Of a stretch of 30,888 nt of DNA, positions 6,991-14,487 are shown piece by piece. The stretch is from a virus. The notes beneath the pieces are model-generated. The model had not been told where the DNA came from. It made no database searches and worked only from the letters and a program-made list of their open reading frames with translations. Position numbers and translations under genes: made by a program. The DNA is taken from the IMG/VR virus record IMGVR_UViG_3300038548_000082, positions 1 through 30,888 of that record. One strand, given 5' to 3'. Positions within the stretch are counted from its first letter, which is position 1; each line of letters opens with the position of its first letter.

Positions 6991-8904
6991 ATGGCTAGAA
7001 AGAAGTTTAAAGAAAAAGAAAGAGGTATTTTCCAAGGACACTGTGCTTGTGTTTTAAAGGAGTGTTTATCCACAGATGCGGGATCATTTTATCTCCATCA
7101 GGATGGAAGTTATTCGTACTACTGCCATTCATGTCACGGGTCTGCGGTTGATTTCGACCCTGAAACAGCAGAAATTATAGATTTTTCAAAGAGACGTGAA
7201 ATCAATTGGGAAGAAGAACAGGAGAAGCTAGAATATGTCAGAGACGACCTCATCCCGGTGGACAACCCCGATAGACGACTCAGGGCTGATGTCTATGAAT
7301 ACTATGGTTGCAGGATGGAAACGGCTAGCGATGGAACTAAAATCGAAGCTATATACTATCCCTCATATCGAGGAGGCGATCACAAGGGCTATCGCAATAG
7401 AAAGAGATTCCAAGGTTGGCATAAGCAAGTAAAGAAGAAGCCAGAACTGTTAGGTGTGCTTAAAGACTTCACAGGAGGTATTGGTGATACCCAAAAAGGT
7501 ATTGACATGTTTGGACAGTGGCTCTTTCCAGCAGGAGGTAAGAGAATCATCATCAACTGTGGTGAAGAGGATGCCTTGACTGTTTGGAAGCTCACAGAGA
7601 TGAAGACAAAGTTTGAAGGTGGTTATCCATCTATCTCTTGTCCATCTGGTGAAAACATAGCATGGGTTAAACCCCATATTAAATATCTTGGTAGTTTCAG
7701 TGAGATTTATATCATTGCAGATCAAGATAAAGCTGGTGCTAAATTCGAAGAAGATCTTTGTAAGATCCTTCCAGTAGGTAAAGTACGAGTCGTGAAGCTT
7801 CCTAGGGGTTATAAAGATCCTTCTAAGATGGTTCAGACCATAGGAATGAAGAAAGCTGCTGATATTCTCTGGAAAGCTATCTGGGACGCTGAGAAGTACT
7901 CTCCTGCGGGGATTATGAGTTTATCTGAAGGATGGGGTCAGTATCGACAACGTGGTCAGGACACGCTTATACGCTTCCCTGAGAGCTTTGGGGATTTAAA
8001 CCATAAAACACATGGTGGCTATGCGTTAGGAGAGATTGTAAATATCATTGCTCCCTCTTCTGTTGGTAAGTCATCCTTTGTTAAGGAAATGATCTACTCA
8101 GCACTAGAGTCTACTAATTATAAGATCGGGGTAATCTCATTAGAAGAGACTATCGATGAGTTTATTGAAGGTATCTTGTCAGTGCATATGAGTACTCAGC
8201 TTAACGAGATCTCTTATGATATGCGTGATTGGGATACTGAAGAAAAAGCTTTCAAAGACTTAGTAAGCCTTAAACCAACAGGGATCAAAGAAGAAGATTT
8301 AGAGCTTGACGAAGATGATAGTGAGCGTGTACAATTCTTAGACCATCAAGGTTCTGTTACTGGGGATGAACTCCTTGAGAAGATAGACTTCTTGGTTAAA
8401 GGTTTGGACTGTAAGATTATTATCGTTGATCCTGTAACGTTAGCGTTCTGTGGTCACGATACTGATGAAGATGATATGGCTTCTGAGATTGTCAAGAGAG
8501 TTAAACGGCATAAACTGGGTTGGATCAATGTACACCATGTTCGTAAGAATGGTAATGGTGGTACAGCTAACTCTGAAGGTGCTGACTTGGCAGAAGAAGA
8601 CATTAAAGGTACAGGTGCTTGGTTCCAAACTGGAATGATCAATCTAATCTTTACTCGTAACAAGGTTCATGACAATACTATCGTGCGTAACACCACTAAG
8701 ATTAAGATGTCTAAGTGTCGTAGGCATGGTAAGAACACTGGTACAGCTGGTTACATCTATTACAATGGTGATAACGGTAGGTTGGAACAGGGTATTAGTC
8801 CTGAGGAAGTCTTGAGTGCGCTGGATGAGGATGGGGAATCTGATAAAGATGTTCCTCTAAATTCTTTCGGAGCTGATGAGAAAGGTAAAGTAGAAACTTG
8901 GTAA
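6991..8904 (+). CDS. T7 gp4-like primase-helicase
   Basis: A 637-residue bifunctional protein. An N-terminal zinc ribbon has Cys at about residues 18, 20, 25, 45 and 48 (CHSCHG). A TOPRIM primase core follows, with CGEEDAL near residue 190 and IIADQDKAG near 241. The C-terminal RecA/DnaB-type helicase has Walker A APSSVGKSS near residue 355, GVISLEE, Walker B KIIIVDP near 475, VHHVRK, and GTGAWFQTGMINLIFTRN near the arginine-finger region. It should unwind DNA at the fork and make primers. Length is above T7 gp4 (566). The gene starts 5 bases after the dNMP kinase stop with weak translation signals, suggesting coupling. A promoter follows its stop. Confidence 0.93.
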   Translation: MARKKFKEKERGIFQGHCACVLKECLSTDAGSFYLHQDGSYSYYCHSCHGSAVDFDPETAEIIDFSKRREINWEEEQEKLEYVRDDLIPVDNPDRRLRADVYEYYGCRMETASDGTKIEAIYYPSYRGGDHKGYRNRKRFQGWHKQVKKKPELLGVLKDFTGGIGDTQKGIDMFGQWLFPAGGKRIIINCGEEDALTVWKLTEMKTKFEGGYPSISCPSGENIAWVKPHIKYLGSFSEIYIIADQDKAGAKFEEDLCKILPVGKVRVVKLPRGYKDPSKMVQTIGMKKAADILWKAIWDAEKYSPAGIMSLSEGWGQYRQRGQDTLIRFPESFGDLNHKTHGGYALGEIVNIIAPSSVGKSSFVKEMIYSALESTNYKIGVISLEETIDEFIEGILSVHMSTQLNEISYDMRDWDTEEKAFKDLVSLKPTGIKEEDLELDEDDSERVQFLDHQGSVTGDELLEKIDFLVKGLDCKIIIVDPVTLAFCGHDTDEDDMASEIVKRVKRHKLGWINVHHVRKNGNGGTANSEGADLAEEDIKGTGAWFQTGMINLIFTRNKVHDNTIVRNTTKIKMSKCRRHGKNTGTAGYIYYNGDNGRLEQGISPEEVLSALDEDGESDKDVPLNSFGADEKGKVETW

Positions 8905-8910
8905 AAGTAG

Positions 8911-8939
8911 TTGACAGGGGTGTGGAGTTAGGGTAATCT
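8911..8939 (+). promoter_or_regulatory. Sigma70-type promoter TTGACA-N17-TAATCT
   Basis: The -35 box is 8911-8916 and the -10 box 8934-8939. It lies 6 bases after the primase-helicase stop and 36 bases before the ATG at 8975. The leader contains AACTTGAAAC, close to the AACTTAAAC shared by other promoters. Confidence 0.7.
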
Positions 8940-8974
8940 AGCTTCACTAACTTGAAACAACACAGGGGATGAGC

Positions 8975-9214
8975 ATGGGTAGAGCACTAAAACACGAATA
9001 TCAAGGTGGTGAGTACTCTTCAAAAGAGTTAGCTAACATTGCAGGTGTTAGCACAAGACTGTTTACCCATCGAGTGAGTACGTGTGGTTGGTCTGTTGAA
9101 GATGCTATCGCAGGTACAAAGACGGAGATCACAGTGGCTAAATCAAAACGTGCAGCAAGGGGTCGTAAACTAACATGTTTTGCTACAACCTTTGGAGTGT
9201 GTAACGCGAAATAA
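8975..9214 (+). CDS. Small helix-turn-helix-like protein
   Basis: The second ATG (8975) is preferred because the AGGGG at 8964-8968 directly touches the first ATG (8969) but lies 6 bases from the second. The 79-residue product has YSSKELANIAGVSTRLFTHRV followed by GWSVEDAIAG, a pattern seen in small phage helix-turn-helix modules and in DNA-binding ends of HNH proteins. The rest is basic (AKSKRAARGRK). It is probably a DNA-binding regulator with its own promoter. No nuclease domain is present, so it could also be a remnant of a larger HNH protein. Confidence 0.6.
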   Translation: MGRALKHEYQGGEYSSKELANIAGVSTRLFTHRVSTCGWSVEDAIAGTKTEITVAKSKRAARGRKLTCFATTFGVCNAK

Positions 9215-9217
9215 CTG

Positions 9218-9246
9218 TTGACAGGGTATCCGAAATTAAGTAAGAT
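9218..9246 (+). promoter_or_regulatory. Sigma70-type promoter TTGACA-N17-TAAGAT
   Basis: The -35 box is 9218-9223 and the -10 box 9241-9246. GTATC (9226-9230) and GATAC (9244-9248) form an inverted repeat over spacer and -10. AACTTAAAC (9253-9261), the shared leader motif, begins 6 bases after the -10. Confidence 0.75.
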
Positions 9247-9278
9247 ACTCTCAACTTAAACGGAAAGGGGTTATTATT

Positions 9279-9467
9279 ATGGTTACAGTTGCTTTTGTTG
9301 TAAGTCTTACTTGTTTATTGTGGAGTGTTGCTTCGTTCTTCGCATCACGGAAGATCCCCTTACCAATTTTTCATATGGTAAGTTGTAATGCTACTAACAT
9401 TTATGTTATGTATGGGTCTCTTGGTTATCAAGTTTACTTTTGGGGTAAGTATTTTAATCTTATTTAA
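9279..9467 (+). CDS. Small membrane protein
   Basis: A 62-residue protein. Residues 2-22 (VTVAFVVSLTCLLWSVASFFA) form a clear membrane segment, and the rest is aromatic and partly hydrophobic, possibly a second segment. It is preceded by its own promoter, the shared leader motif and AAAGGGG before the ATG. I do not recognise it. Small single-promoter membrane proteins in phages are often host-takeover or superinfection-exclusion proteins, but nothing here proves that. Confidence 0.6.
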   Translation: MVTVAFVVSLTCLLWSVASFFASRKIPLPIFHMVSCNATNIYVMYGSLGYQVYFWGKYFNLI

Positions 9468-9476
9468 AGAAAGTTG

Positions 9477-9505
9477 TTGACAGTTAGTAGGAACCTCTAT
9501 ATACT
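9477..9505 (+). promoter_or_regulatory. Consensus sigma70 promoter TTGACA-N17-TATACT for the non-coding region
   Basis: The -35 box is 9477-9482 and the -10 box 9500-9505, one base off the full consensus. TGACAGT (9478-9484) and ACTGTCA (9503-9509) form a 7-bp inverted repeat that spans the promoter. No gene follows for 750 bases, so the transcript starting near 9512 should be a non-coding RNA. Confidence 0.8.
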
Positions 9506-9511
9506 GTCATT

Positions 9512-10169
9512 TCGAGTTGAGAGGAAGCACTAACGCTTCTGGCTCAAAAGTCAAGTTTAACAAACCTCTGGCGATGAAAAGGCAGGGAGAGGTAAGGCAA
9601 CCACACCCTCTTCTTGTAGACGAGGCTCCCCGATGCTTTCGAGGCATATAAAGGGCGTCTGAGGGTGATGAAGTACCTCTTAAATAACCATCAGGAGTGA
9701 GAGTCTCAAGACAAGCCAAGCGCACCCTTGAGGTAACCGTTCAAAGCGGCTAGAAGCTGTGGGGTAACCACCCCCATAAGCTATCTAGGGTAGATTGGAG
9801 GCATTCAATCAGACCTACGGTTCAGAGCCGACACTTAACATAGAAGGGCGCTATTCAATCAAATGTCCACAACACAGATTGATTGTTACGTTAGTGGTTA
9901 AACTCCCCGCCGAAACGGGGAACGTTGGTTCGACTCCAACACATACTTGAGGGGAGCTTAGCGGCAAACCTCAGACAATCTGAAAGTCCAAGGGAAGTAC
10001 ACCCCTTGGCAATTGAGTTCCCCTACACTCACTTAGCAAGTAGGGGTCTGCTGTAAGAGGACTCCTTACAAGTGACTTGGGAGGAACGTTAAGAATCCTA
10101 TGAAAGAGTCACATTATACCCTTGTTAAGACCGTGATAATTAAGCGGAGCACTGGCAAGGGCCTTTTTT
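9512..10169 (+). ncRNA. Candidate large structured non-coding RNA (about 660 nt)
   Basis: No credible reading frame exists here, but a near-consensus promoter opens the stretch and a T6 tail closes it. Paired arms are dense: GAAGC/GCTTC 9524-9539; a bulged stem 9750-9788 (CTAG, AGCT, GGGG with partners); TGAGG 9948-9952 with CCTCA 9969-9973; CCAAGGG 9988-9994 with CCCTTGG 10003-10009; CCCCTAC 10020-10026 with GTAGGGG 10040-10046; GTAAG 10053-10057 with CTTAC 10065-10069; CCCTTG 10119-10124 with CAAGGG 10156-10161. At 9890-9940 there are D-like, anticodon-like and T-like arms without an acceptor stem. Size, structure and setting recall the giant phage-linked RNAs GOLLD and ROOL, but membership is unproven. 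Confidence 0.6.
10154..10169 (+). terminator. Intrinsic terminator of the non-coding transcript
   Basis: GGC (10154-10156) and GCC (10161-10163), or the longer-range CCCTTG/CAAGGG pair (10119-10124 with 10156-10161), stand before six T at 10164-10169. The long-range pair would couple termination to folding of the RNA. Confidence 0.6.
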
Positions 10170-10220
10170 CAAAGTATTTTAACAAAGCTGAAAGGGAAAT
10201 ACCTTAGAAAAAGGAAGTTA

Positions 10221-10229
10221 TGATATACT
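10221..10229 (+). promoter_or_regulatory. Extended -10 promoter (TGATATACT) for an HNH gene
   Basis: The extended -10 TGATATACT needs little -35 sequence. The 12 bases TATGATATACTA are identical to those before the other free-standing HNH gene at 27494. The start would lie near 10236, 26 bases before the ATG. Confidence 0.55.
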
Positions 10230-10261
10230 ACGGGCTTTACTGATTAAAAGAGAGTTACATA

Positions 10262-10948
10262 ATGAGAAAGTGTTTAAGATGTGAGGCCCAGATTCCAGAC
10301 AGCGCACATGGTTTGCGTAAGTTCTGTGGGAAAGTTTGCCAAATTGCAGACGGGACAAGAACCCAACGTAGTAAGTTAACGAATGAAAGCGAGAAGGGTT
10401 GTAATTACTGTAAAGCAATTATCCCACCCCACGCACATGGGCAACGTCAGTTCTGTGATGATAACTGTAAGGATAAGTTCAATAAAGAGAAAATCTACAA
10501 AGGACGGGAAGCAAGAACCTGCAAGCAGTGCGAGAAACCTATCCCTGTAGAAGCACACCACAACGTAAAACATTGTAGCAAGACTTGTAGGTTGCAATTC
10601 TTTTACCATAAAAAGAGAGACAACAGACCAGAAAAGATAATGCTTGATGCTGCCAGAAGTAGGGCTAAAAAAGGGGGTTACCCCTGTACAATTAATGAGG
10701 AGGACATAATCATACCCTCCCATTGTTGCGTACTAGGGCTTAAACTTGAGAGCCAAAGAGATGTACAATGTAGGGCGGCACATAACAGTCCTTCCTTGGA
10801 TAAAATCGTACCCAGTGAAGGGTATGTTAAGGGTAACATAAGGGTGATATCACAAAGAGCTAACGCACTTAAAAGCGATGCTACTTTTGAAGAAATGGAG
10901 GCATTATATAATGATTTTAGACAGCTCAGAGAGGACTCTTGTATTTGA
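10262..10948 (+). CDS. His-Me finger (HNH/endonuclease VII-like) endonuclease with three zinc ribbons
   Basis: A 228-residue protein. Three tandem zinc units of the form CxxC-(12-16)-CxxxC lie at about residues 4-26, 44-68 and 89-112; each has an IP...AH stretch between the Cys pairs. The C-terminal nuclease part has ARSRAKKGG, HCCVLGLKL, NSPSLDKIVPSEGYVKGNIRVIS and RANALKSDATFEE, the pattern of a widespread phage His-Me finger nuclease group. It is likely a mobile homing endonuclease with DNA-binding zinc repeats. It has its own promoter and its last 38 bases overlap the DNA polymerase start at 10911, so it is wedged between the RNA gene and the polymerase. Confidence 0.8.
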   Translation: MRKCLRCEAQIPDSAHGLRKFCGKVCQIADGTRTQRSKLTNESEKGCNYCKAIIPPHAHGQRQFCDDNCKDKFNKEKIYKGREARTCKQCEKPIPVEAHHNVKHCSKTCRLQFFYHKKRDNRPEKIMLDAARSRAKKGGYPCTINEEDIIIPSHCCVLGLKLESQRDVQCRAAHNSPSLDKIVPSEGYVKGNIRVISQRANALKSDATFEEMEALYNDFRQLREDSCI

Positions 10949-13301
10949 TTGTGAAGCGAACGGGTTGCTCCACAACGTAACAAGGATGTGGTGTGTAGTT
11001 TGTGAGGACTACGACACAGGGGAATTGTTTTTATTTCACGATTTTCCTCAGTATGATAACTACACTGGGTTAGATGATGAAGGAAAGGAGTTTACTTTAC
11101 CCGTGAGAAACGGCACTCTTAAAGACGGGGTATTGTTCCTTCATCGAGCACAAAGTTTAGTGGCACATAACTGCATTGGCTATGACCTTTTCTTACTTAA
11201 AATGTTCTACCCCAAGTTTAGAATCAGATATAGCTATCCTGAAATCAGAGACACATTACTTGAAAGTCAAGTGCTTTGGTATGATAGGAAACCTGTTAAA
11301 GGTTACAAAGGTATTCACGGCTTAGCAGTATGGGGAGCAAGGTTAGGTATTCGCAAGCCAGAGATTGAAGATTGGTCTTTTATGGATGCACAGAAGCTTC
11401 ACCGTTGTTTGGAAGATGTCAAGATTAACACTGCGGTTGCAAAACAACTTGACACCGAGAAACAATGGCTGTATGATAACTGCAACGGTATTGAATTTGA
11501 TGAAGCTCTGGAGACAGAGAATGAGTATCGATACTGGTCAACCATACAAGAACTTAACGGAGCCTTAGTAGATGCACCCCACATGAGAGAGTGTTGTGTG
11601 GAGCTTGATGTGCTTCTCGAAGCGTTGAGAGTTGAAATCGAGCCTATGCTTCCACCATCGATTAATGTGAAGTCTGTTAGAGCGTCTTCTCATGAGGTTG
11701 CTACCTTAGTTGGCTCTAGGGTTATACCTAAAGAGAGAGCAGTGTGGAAGACAAAGAAAGGGGAAAGCTACCAAAGCATTGTTAAAACAATGTACAAACC
11801 AACCATGAGAGTCTTTAAAGTTTCTAAACAGAAAATGTATGCAGTTGTCATTGATGGAGAGGAGGTTAAAGGGCATGAGTTCCCGAAAGTTAAAGAAGCG
11901 CGTGAGTGGACAAAGGAGAACTATCCTGCGGTTAAAGGGATTAAGTACCCTTGGGTTGAAGTCGAATCAACAGAGTATGACAGACACACAAAAAACCACT
12001 TCGGAGACGAGCTTGACGGAAATACAGAAGTTGTAGGACCGTACACGAAGATTGAATTTGAAAAGTCCCGTATGTCTCAACACGAGAAAGTTAAACTACT
12101 CTTAGTTACGCTCGGTTGGCAGACAGACGAATGGACTTTCAGAAAGGATTCAGAAGGTCAGTTCATACGAGCTGAAGAAAGTGGTATCGTTTATTGGCCT
12201 GAGAAGCCCATACAAGGTAAACAGTTGAGTGAGAAGTATAAAAAGGGGGATAGGCTACCAGCCACTCCAAAAGTTACTAAAGATTCTTTTCACTGGTTAC
12301 CTGAAGGGTTTGGACAGAAAATAAAAGAGTACAATACGTACTCACATCGGCGTAAATTCATCGAGAACCCTGCCAAGGATGACAAAGGGTTGCTCAATAA
12401 TATACGCGATGATGGTCGTGTAAGCTGTGGCTTAATGACCTTTGGCACCACTGCTGGTCGTGCTGCCCAATATGGTTGGGTAAACGCTCCGAGTGTGCAA
12501 GCCTTGTATGGTGAGAACATCAGGAAGATTATTATAGCTCCTGAAGGTTCGAAGCTGATTGGTATTGATATGCCTAGTGCTCACCCACGGTTGCTAGCAG
12601 ACTTTACGCAGAATGAAATGTTCATAGCAGCAGTTGATGGAAAGGAGGAGGATGAGGATGGAAACTATGTCGGAGAAGATTTCCACACAGTCAACAGTGT
12701 GTTGTTCCGACTTAACACTAATGAAGATGTTGTCTATTGTAGAGAGTCACAGGCTCACGATGACAGAAGATCAGGTGTTGATGCAGGGCGTAAGAAAGGT
12801 AAGGGAGGCTCTTATTGCACACTCTATGGAGGTTCCGATAAGAAGCTTGCACTCACCTTGGGAATCGCTGAGAAGCTTGGGGCTGAGCTTAAAAAGTCCT
12901 TCCTCAGCGGCCTTGGCCTTGACTTGTTGTTAGAAGAGGTAAGTAGCACTTGGAAGAAACAGAAGCGTGATAAAGGTTCTTATATCTCGGTTCTTGGTGG
13001 CTACCACGCTTGGAGTAATTCTAAGCATAAAATTATTAACTTTAAAGCTTTGGGTTCTGAAGCAGTAGTACAGAAAAGAGCAGTCATCTTGTTATGCAGG
13101 AAGTTTAGAGATATGAATCTCAAATCAAAATTAATCCTGAACATTCATGATGAAGTTCTTTTGGAAGTACCTGATGAAGAAGTCGAAATTGTAAAACCTA
13201 TTGCTGCTCGTATGTATGTCGAAGCAGCACTTGAACTTGGCTTGACGCTTGATTGGATCTCTACCGCTAAGGTTGGAATCGATTATGCTAAGTGCCACTA
13301 G
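10911..13301 (+). CDS. Family A DNA polymerase (T7-like) with 3'-5' exonuclease
   Basis: The ATG at 10911 is preferred over 10878 because it gives a T7-like N-terminus with exonuclease motif I at once (D13, E15 in FDCEANG) and has TGGAGG upstream. Exo II is HNCIGYDLF and exo III is CLEDVKIN. Polymerase motif B reads R-x3-K-x3-Y-x3-YG with the Tyr of T7 type, and motif C is HDE at 746-748. Motif A is odd: D553 is kept, but the Glu of the usual DxSxLE is His558 (IDMPSAHPRLL). The product has 796 residues against 704 in T7. Extra sequence falls in the thumb region and includes a segment (323-360) also found in the exonuclease at 14484. Confidence 0.93.
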   Translation: MILDSSERTLVFDCEANGLLHNVTRMWCVVCEDYDTGELFLFHDFPQYDNYTGLDDEGKEFTLPVRNGTLKDGVLFLHRAQSLVAHNCIGYDLFLLKMFYPKFRIRYSYPEIRDTLLESQVLWYDRKPVKGYKGIHGLAVWGARLGIRKPEIEDWSFMDAQKLHRCLEDVKINTAVAKQLDTEKQWLYDNCNGIEFDEALETENEYRYWSTIQELNGALVDAPHMRECCVELDVLLEALRVEIEPMLPPSINVKSVRASSHEVATLVGSRVIPKERAVWKTKKGESYQSIVKTMYKPTMRVFKVSKQKMYAVVIDGEEVKGHEFPKVKEAREWTKENYPAVKGIKYPWVEVESTEYDRHTKNHFGDELDGNTEVVGPYTKIEFEKSRMSQHEKVKLLLVTLGWQTDEWTFRKDSEGQFIRAEESGIVYWPEKPIQGKQLSEKYKKGDRLPATPKVTKDSFHWLPEGFGQKIKEYNTYSHRRKFIENPAKDDKGLLNNIRDDGRVSCGLMTFGTTAGRAAQYGWVNAPSVQALYGENIRKIIIAPEGSKLIGIDMPSAHPRLLADFTQNEMFIAAVDGKEEDEDGNYVGEDFHTVNSVLFRLNTNEDVVYCRESQAHDDRRSGVDAGRKKGKGGSYCTLYGGSDKKLALTLGIAEKLGAELKKSFLSGLGLDLLLEEVSSTWKKQKRDKGSYISVLGGYHAWSNSKHKIINFKALGSEAVVQKRAVILLCRKFRDMNLKSKLILNIHDEVLLEVPDEEVEIVKPIAARMYVEAALELGLTLDWISTAKVGIDYAKCH

Positions 13302-13331
13302 AATTTATTAACCACAAGAGGAAAAGAAACT

Positions 13332-14006
13332 ATGTCAGTAATTAATAACGTTGTATTCAACTACGTGAAGATCAAGAAAGCAGCACCAAAGTTCGGTAAG
13401 AAGCCCGGTTGTCCTATCAACGACTGTGAGTATTCAGTTGATGTGTGCATCCCAGCAGCTACTGTGAAGGCGCTGAAGAAGAAGTACAAAACCATCAAAG
13501 GTGTCAAGAACATGGCTACCTACGATGCAGAAGACTACAAGAAAACCTTTAAGGTTGAAGCTCCAGATGCAGATATCTACGCTAACGCTGATGATGAGTA
13601 CTCTGTAATGAAGCTAACAGCTTTCGCAGGTTACGCTGATGGCGGTGAAGTACCTGAGGAAAAGATCCCTCGTGTTGTTGGTACTAAGTCTCCAACCACT
13701 TCCAGTGATGGTAAGAAAATTGGTCGTGATATCGAAGTTGGCAACGGTTCAACTGGTCGTGTCTCTTTCGTAGAGCGTACTTGGGAGTTTGAGAAGGTTC
13801 CCGGTTTGTCTCTGGATCTTACAGGTATCCAAGTGGCAACACTGGTAGAGTATGTTGCTAAGAGTTCTGGTAACGAAAATGAGTTCGACTTCGAGGAAGA
13901 GGATGAAGACGAATTCGGCTATGATACTCCAGACGATACAGCTGACAGTACTGACATGGCTTCTACTGGTGATGGCAACACCCCTTCTGATGATGAACAG
14001 TGGTAA
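13332..14006 (+). CDS. ssDNA-binding protein, T7 gp2.5-like
   Basis: A 224-residue protein between the polymerase and exonuclease genes. The N-terminal 175 residues are mixed and basic, with KKAAPKFGKKPG and VERTWEFEKVPGLSLDL, fitting an OB-fold. The last 45 residues are strongly acidic (FDFEEEDEDEFGYD, SDDEQW) and end in an aromatic residue, as in T7 gp2.5, where the tail binds polymerase and helicase. Similarity is by layout and context more than by strict motifs. All four arginines use CGT, in contrast with the HNH gene that follows. AAGAGGAAAAG precedes the ATG and a strong terminator follows. Confidence 0.82.
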   Translation: MSVINNVVFNYVKIKKAAPKFGKKPGCPINDCEYSVDVCIPAATVKALKKKYKTIKGVKNMATYDAEDYKKTFKVEAPDADIYANADDEYSVMKLTAFAGYADGGEVPEEKIPRVVGTKSPTTSSDGKKIGRDIEVGNGSTGRVSFVERTWEFEKVPGLSLDLTGIQVATLVEYVAKSSGNENEFDFEEEDEDEFGYDTPDDTADSTDMASTGDGNTPSDDEQW

Positions 14007-14022
14007 GTAGTAAGTAGTTACT

Positions 14023-14052
14023 CCCCTCTTGCGAAAGCTTGAGGGGTTTTTT
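14023..14052 (+). terminator. Intrinsic terminator after SSB
   Basis: CCCCTC (14023-14028) pairs with GAGGGG (14041-14046). An inner GC-GAAA-GC cap lies across a short U-U internal loop, and six T follow. Transcription of the exonuclease genes therefore needs read-through or a promoter I do not see. Confidence 0.85.
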
Positions 14053-14073
14053 CACATTAAAGAGGGGAGTTGA

Positions 14074-14487
14074 ATGGTTACGTGGAAGCCAGTAAAATTC
14101 AATGATACAGACCTGACTGGATTTTATGAAGTGTCTGATCTCGGAGAGGTTAGAAGCGTAGATAGGATTACTATTAGAACCAATAGATGGAATACTCCAT
14201 ATAAACAAAGATGGAAAGGTAAGGTCTTAAAACCTAGAGTAACCCATGATGGTTACCTAAGGCTCAAACTTTGTAAGCTAGGTGAAGAGATTCATATGAC
14301 GGTACATAGGATGGTTGCTTTCGCTTTCCTAGGAGTACCTGCTAGGAATCTTCAGGTTAACCATAAAGATGGATGTAAAACTAATAACCAAGTAAGTAAC
14401 CTTGAGTGGGTAACTGCTTCTGAGAATGTCAGTCACGCTTTCAAAGAACTTGGTAGAGTACCTCATAACAAAAGGAGAAATCAATGA
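14074..14487 (+). CDS. HNH homing endonuclease with NUMOD4 domain
   Basis: A 137-residue protein with N-terminal NUMOD4 (TWKPVKFNDTDLTGFYEVSDLGEVRSVDR) and an HNH_3 nuclease core (VHRMVAFAFLG, LQVNHKDGCKTNNQVSNLEWVTASENVSHA). Such genes spread by cutting gene-free alleles. All twelve arginine codons are AGA or AGG, while the neighbouring SSB gene uses only CGT, strong evidence of separate origin. It sits between the SSB terminator and the exonuclease gene, and its stop overlaps the exonuclease ATG (ATGA), so the exonuclease ribosome binding site lies inside its last codons. AGAGGGGAG precedes the ATG. Confidence 0.92.
   Translation: MVTWKPVKFNDTDLTGFYEVSDLGEVRSVDRITIRTNRWNTPYKQRWKGKVLKPRVTHDGYLRLKLCKLGEEIHMTVHRMVAFAFLGVPARNLQVNHKDGCKTNNQVSNLEWVTASENVSHAFKELGRVPHNKRRNQ

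Noticed and set aside
9507-9725. A 72-residue minus-strand reading frame over the non-coding region
   Set aside because: It has no ribosome binding site, no family resemblance, and runs against a region with + strand promoter, terminator and stems.
9881-9957. A normal tRNA gene inside the non-coding region
   Set aside because: The T-arm is perfect, but the acceptor strands do not pair and the anticodon loop has 6 or 8 bases, so it is only tRNA-like.
9512-10169. A second group I intron next to the HNH gene at 10262
   Set aside because: No P7-type GACTA/TAGTC core or exon-pairing strand is visible and no split gene flanks it.
10878-10910. ATG at 10878 as polymerase start
   Set aside because: It adds 11 residues before the usual family A exonuclease N-terminus and lacks a ribosome binding site; 10911 has TGGAGG upstream.
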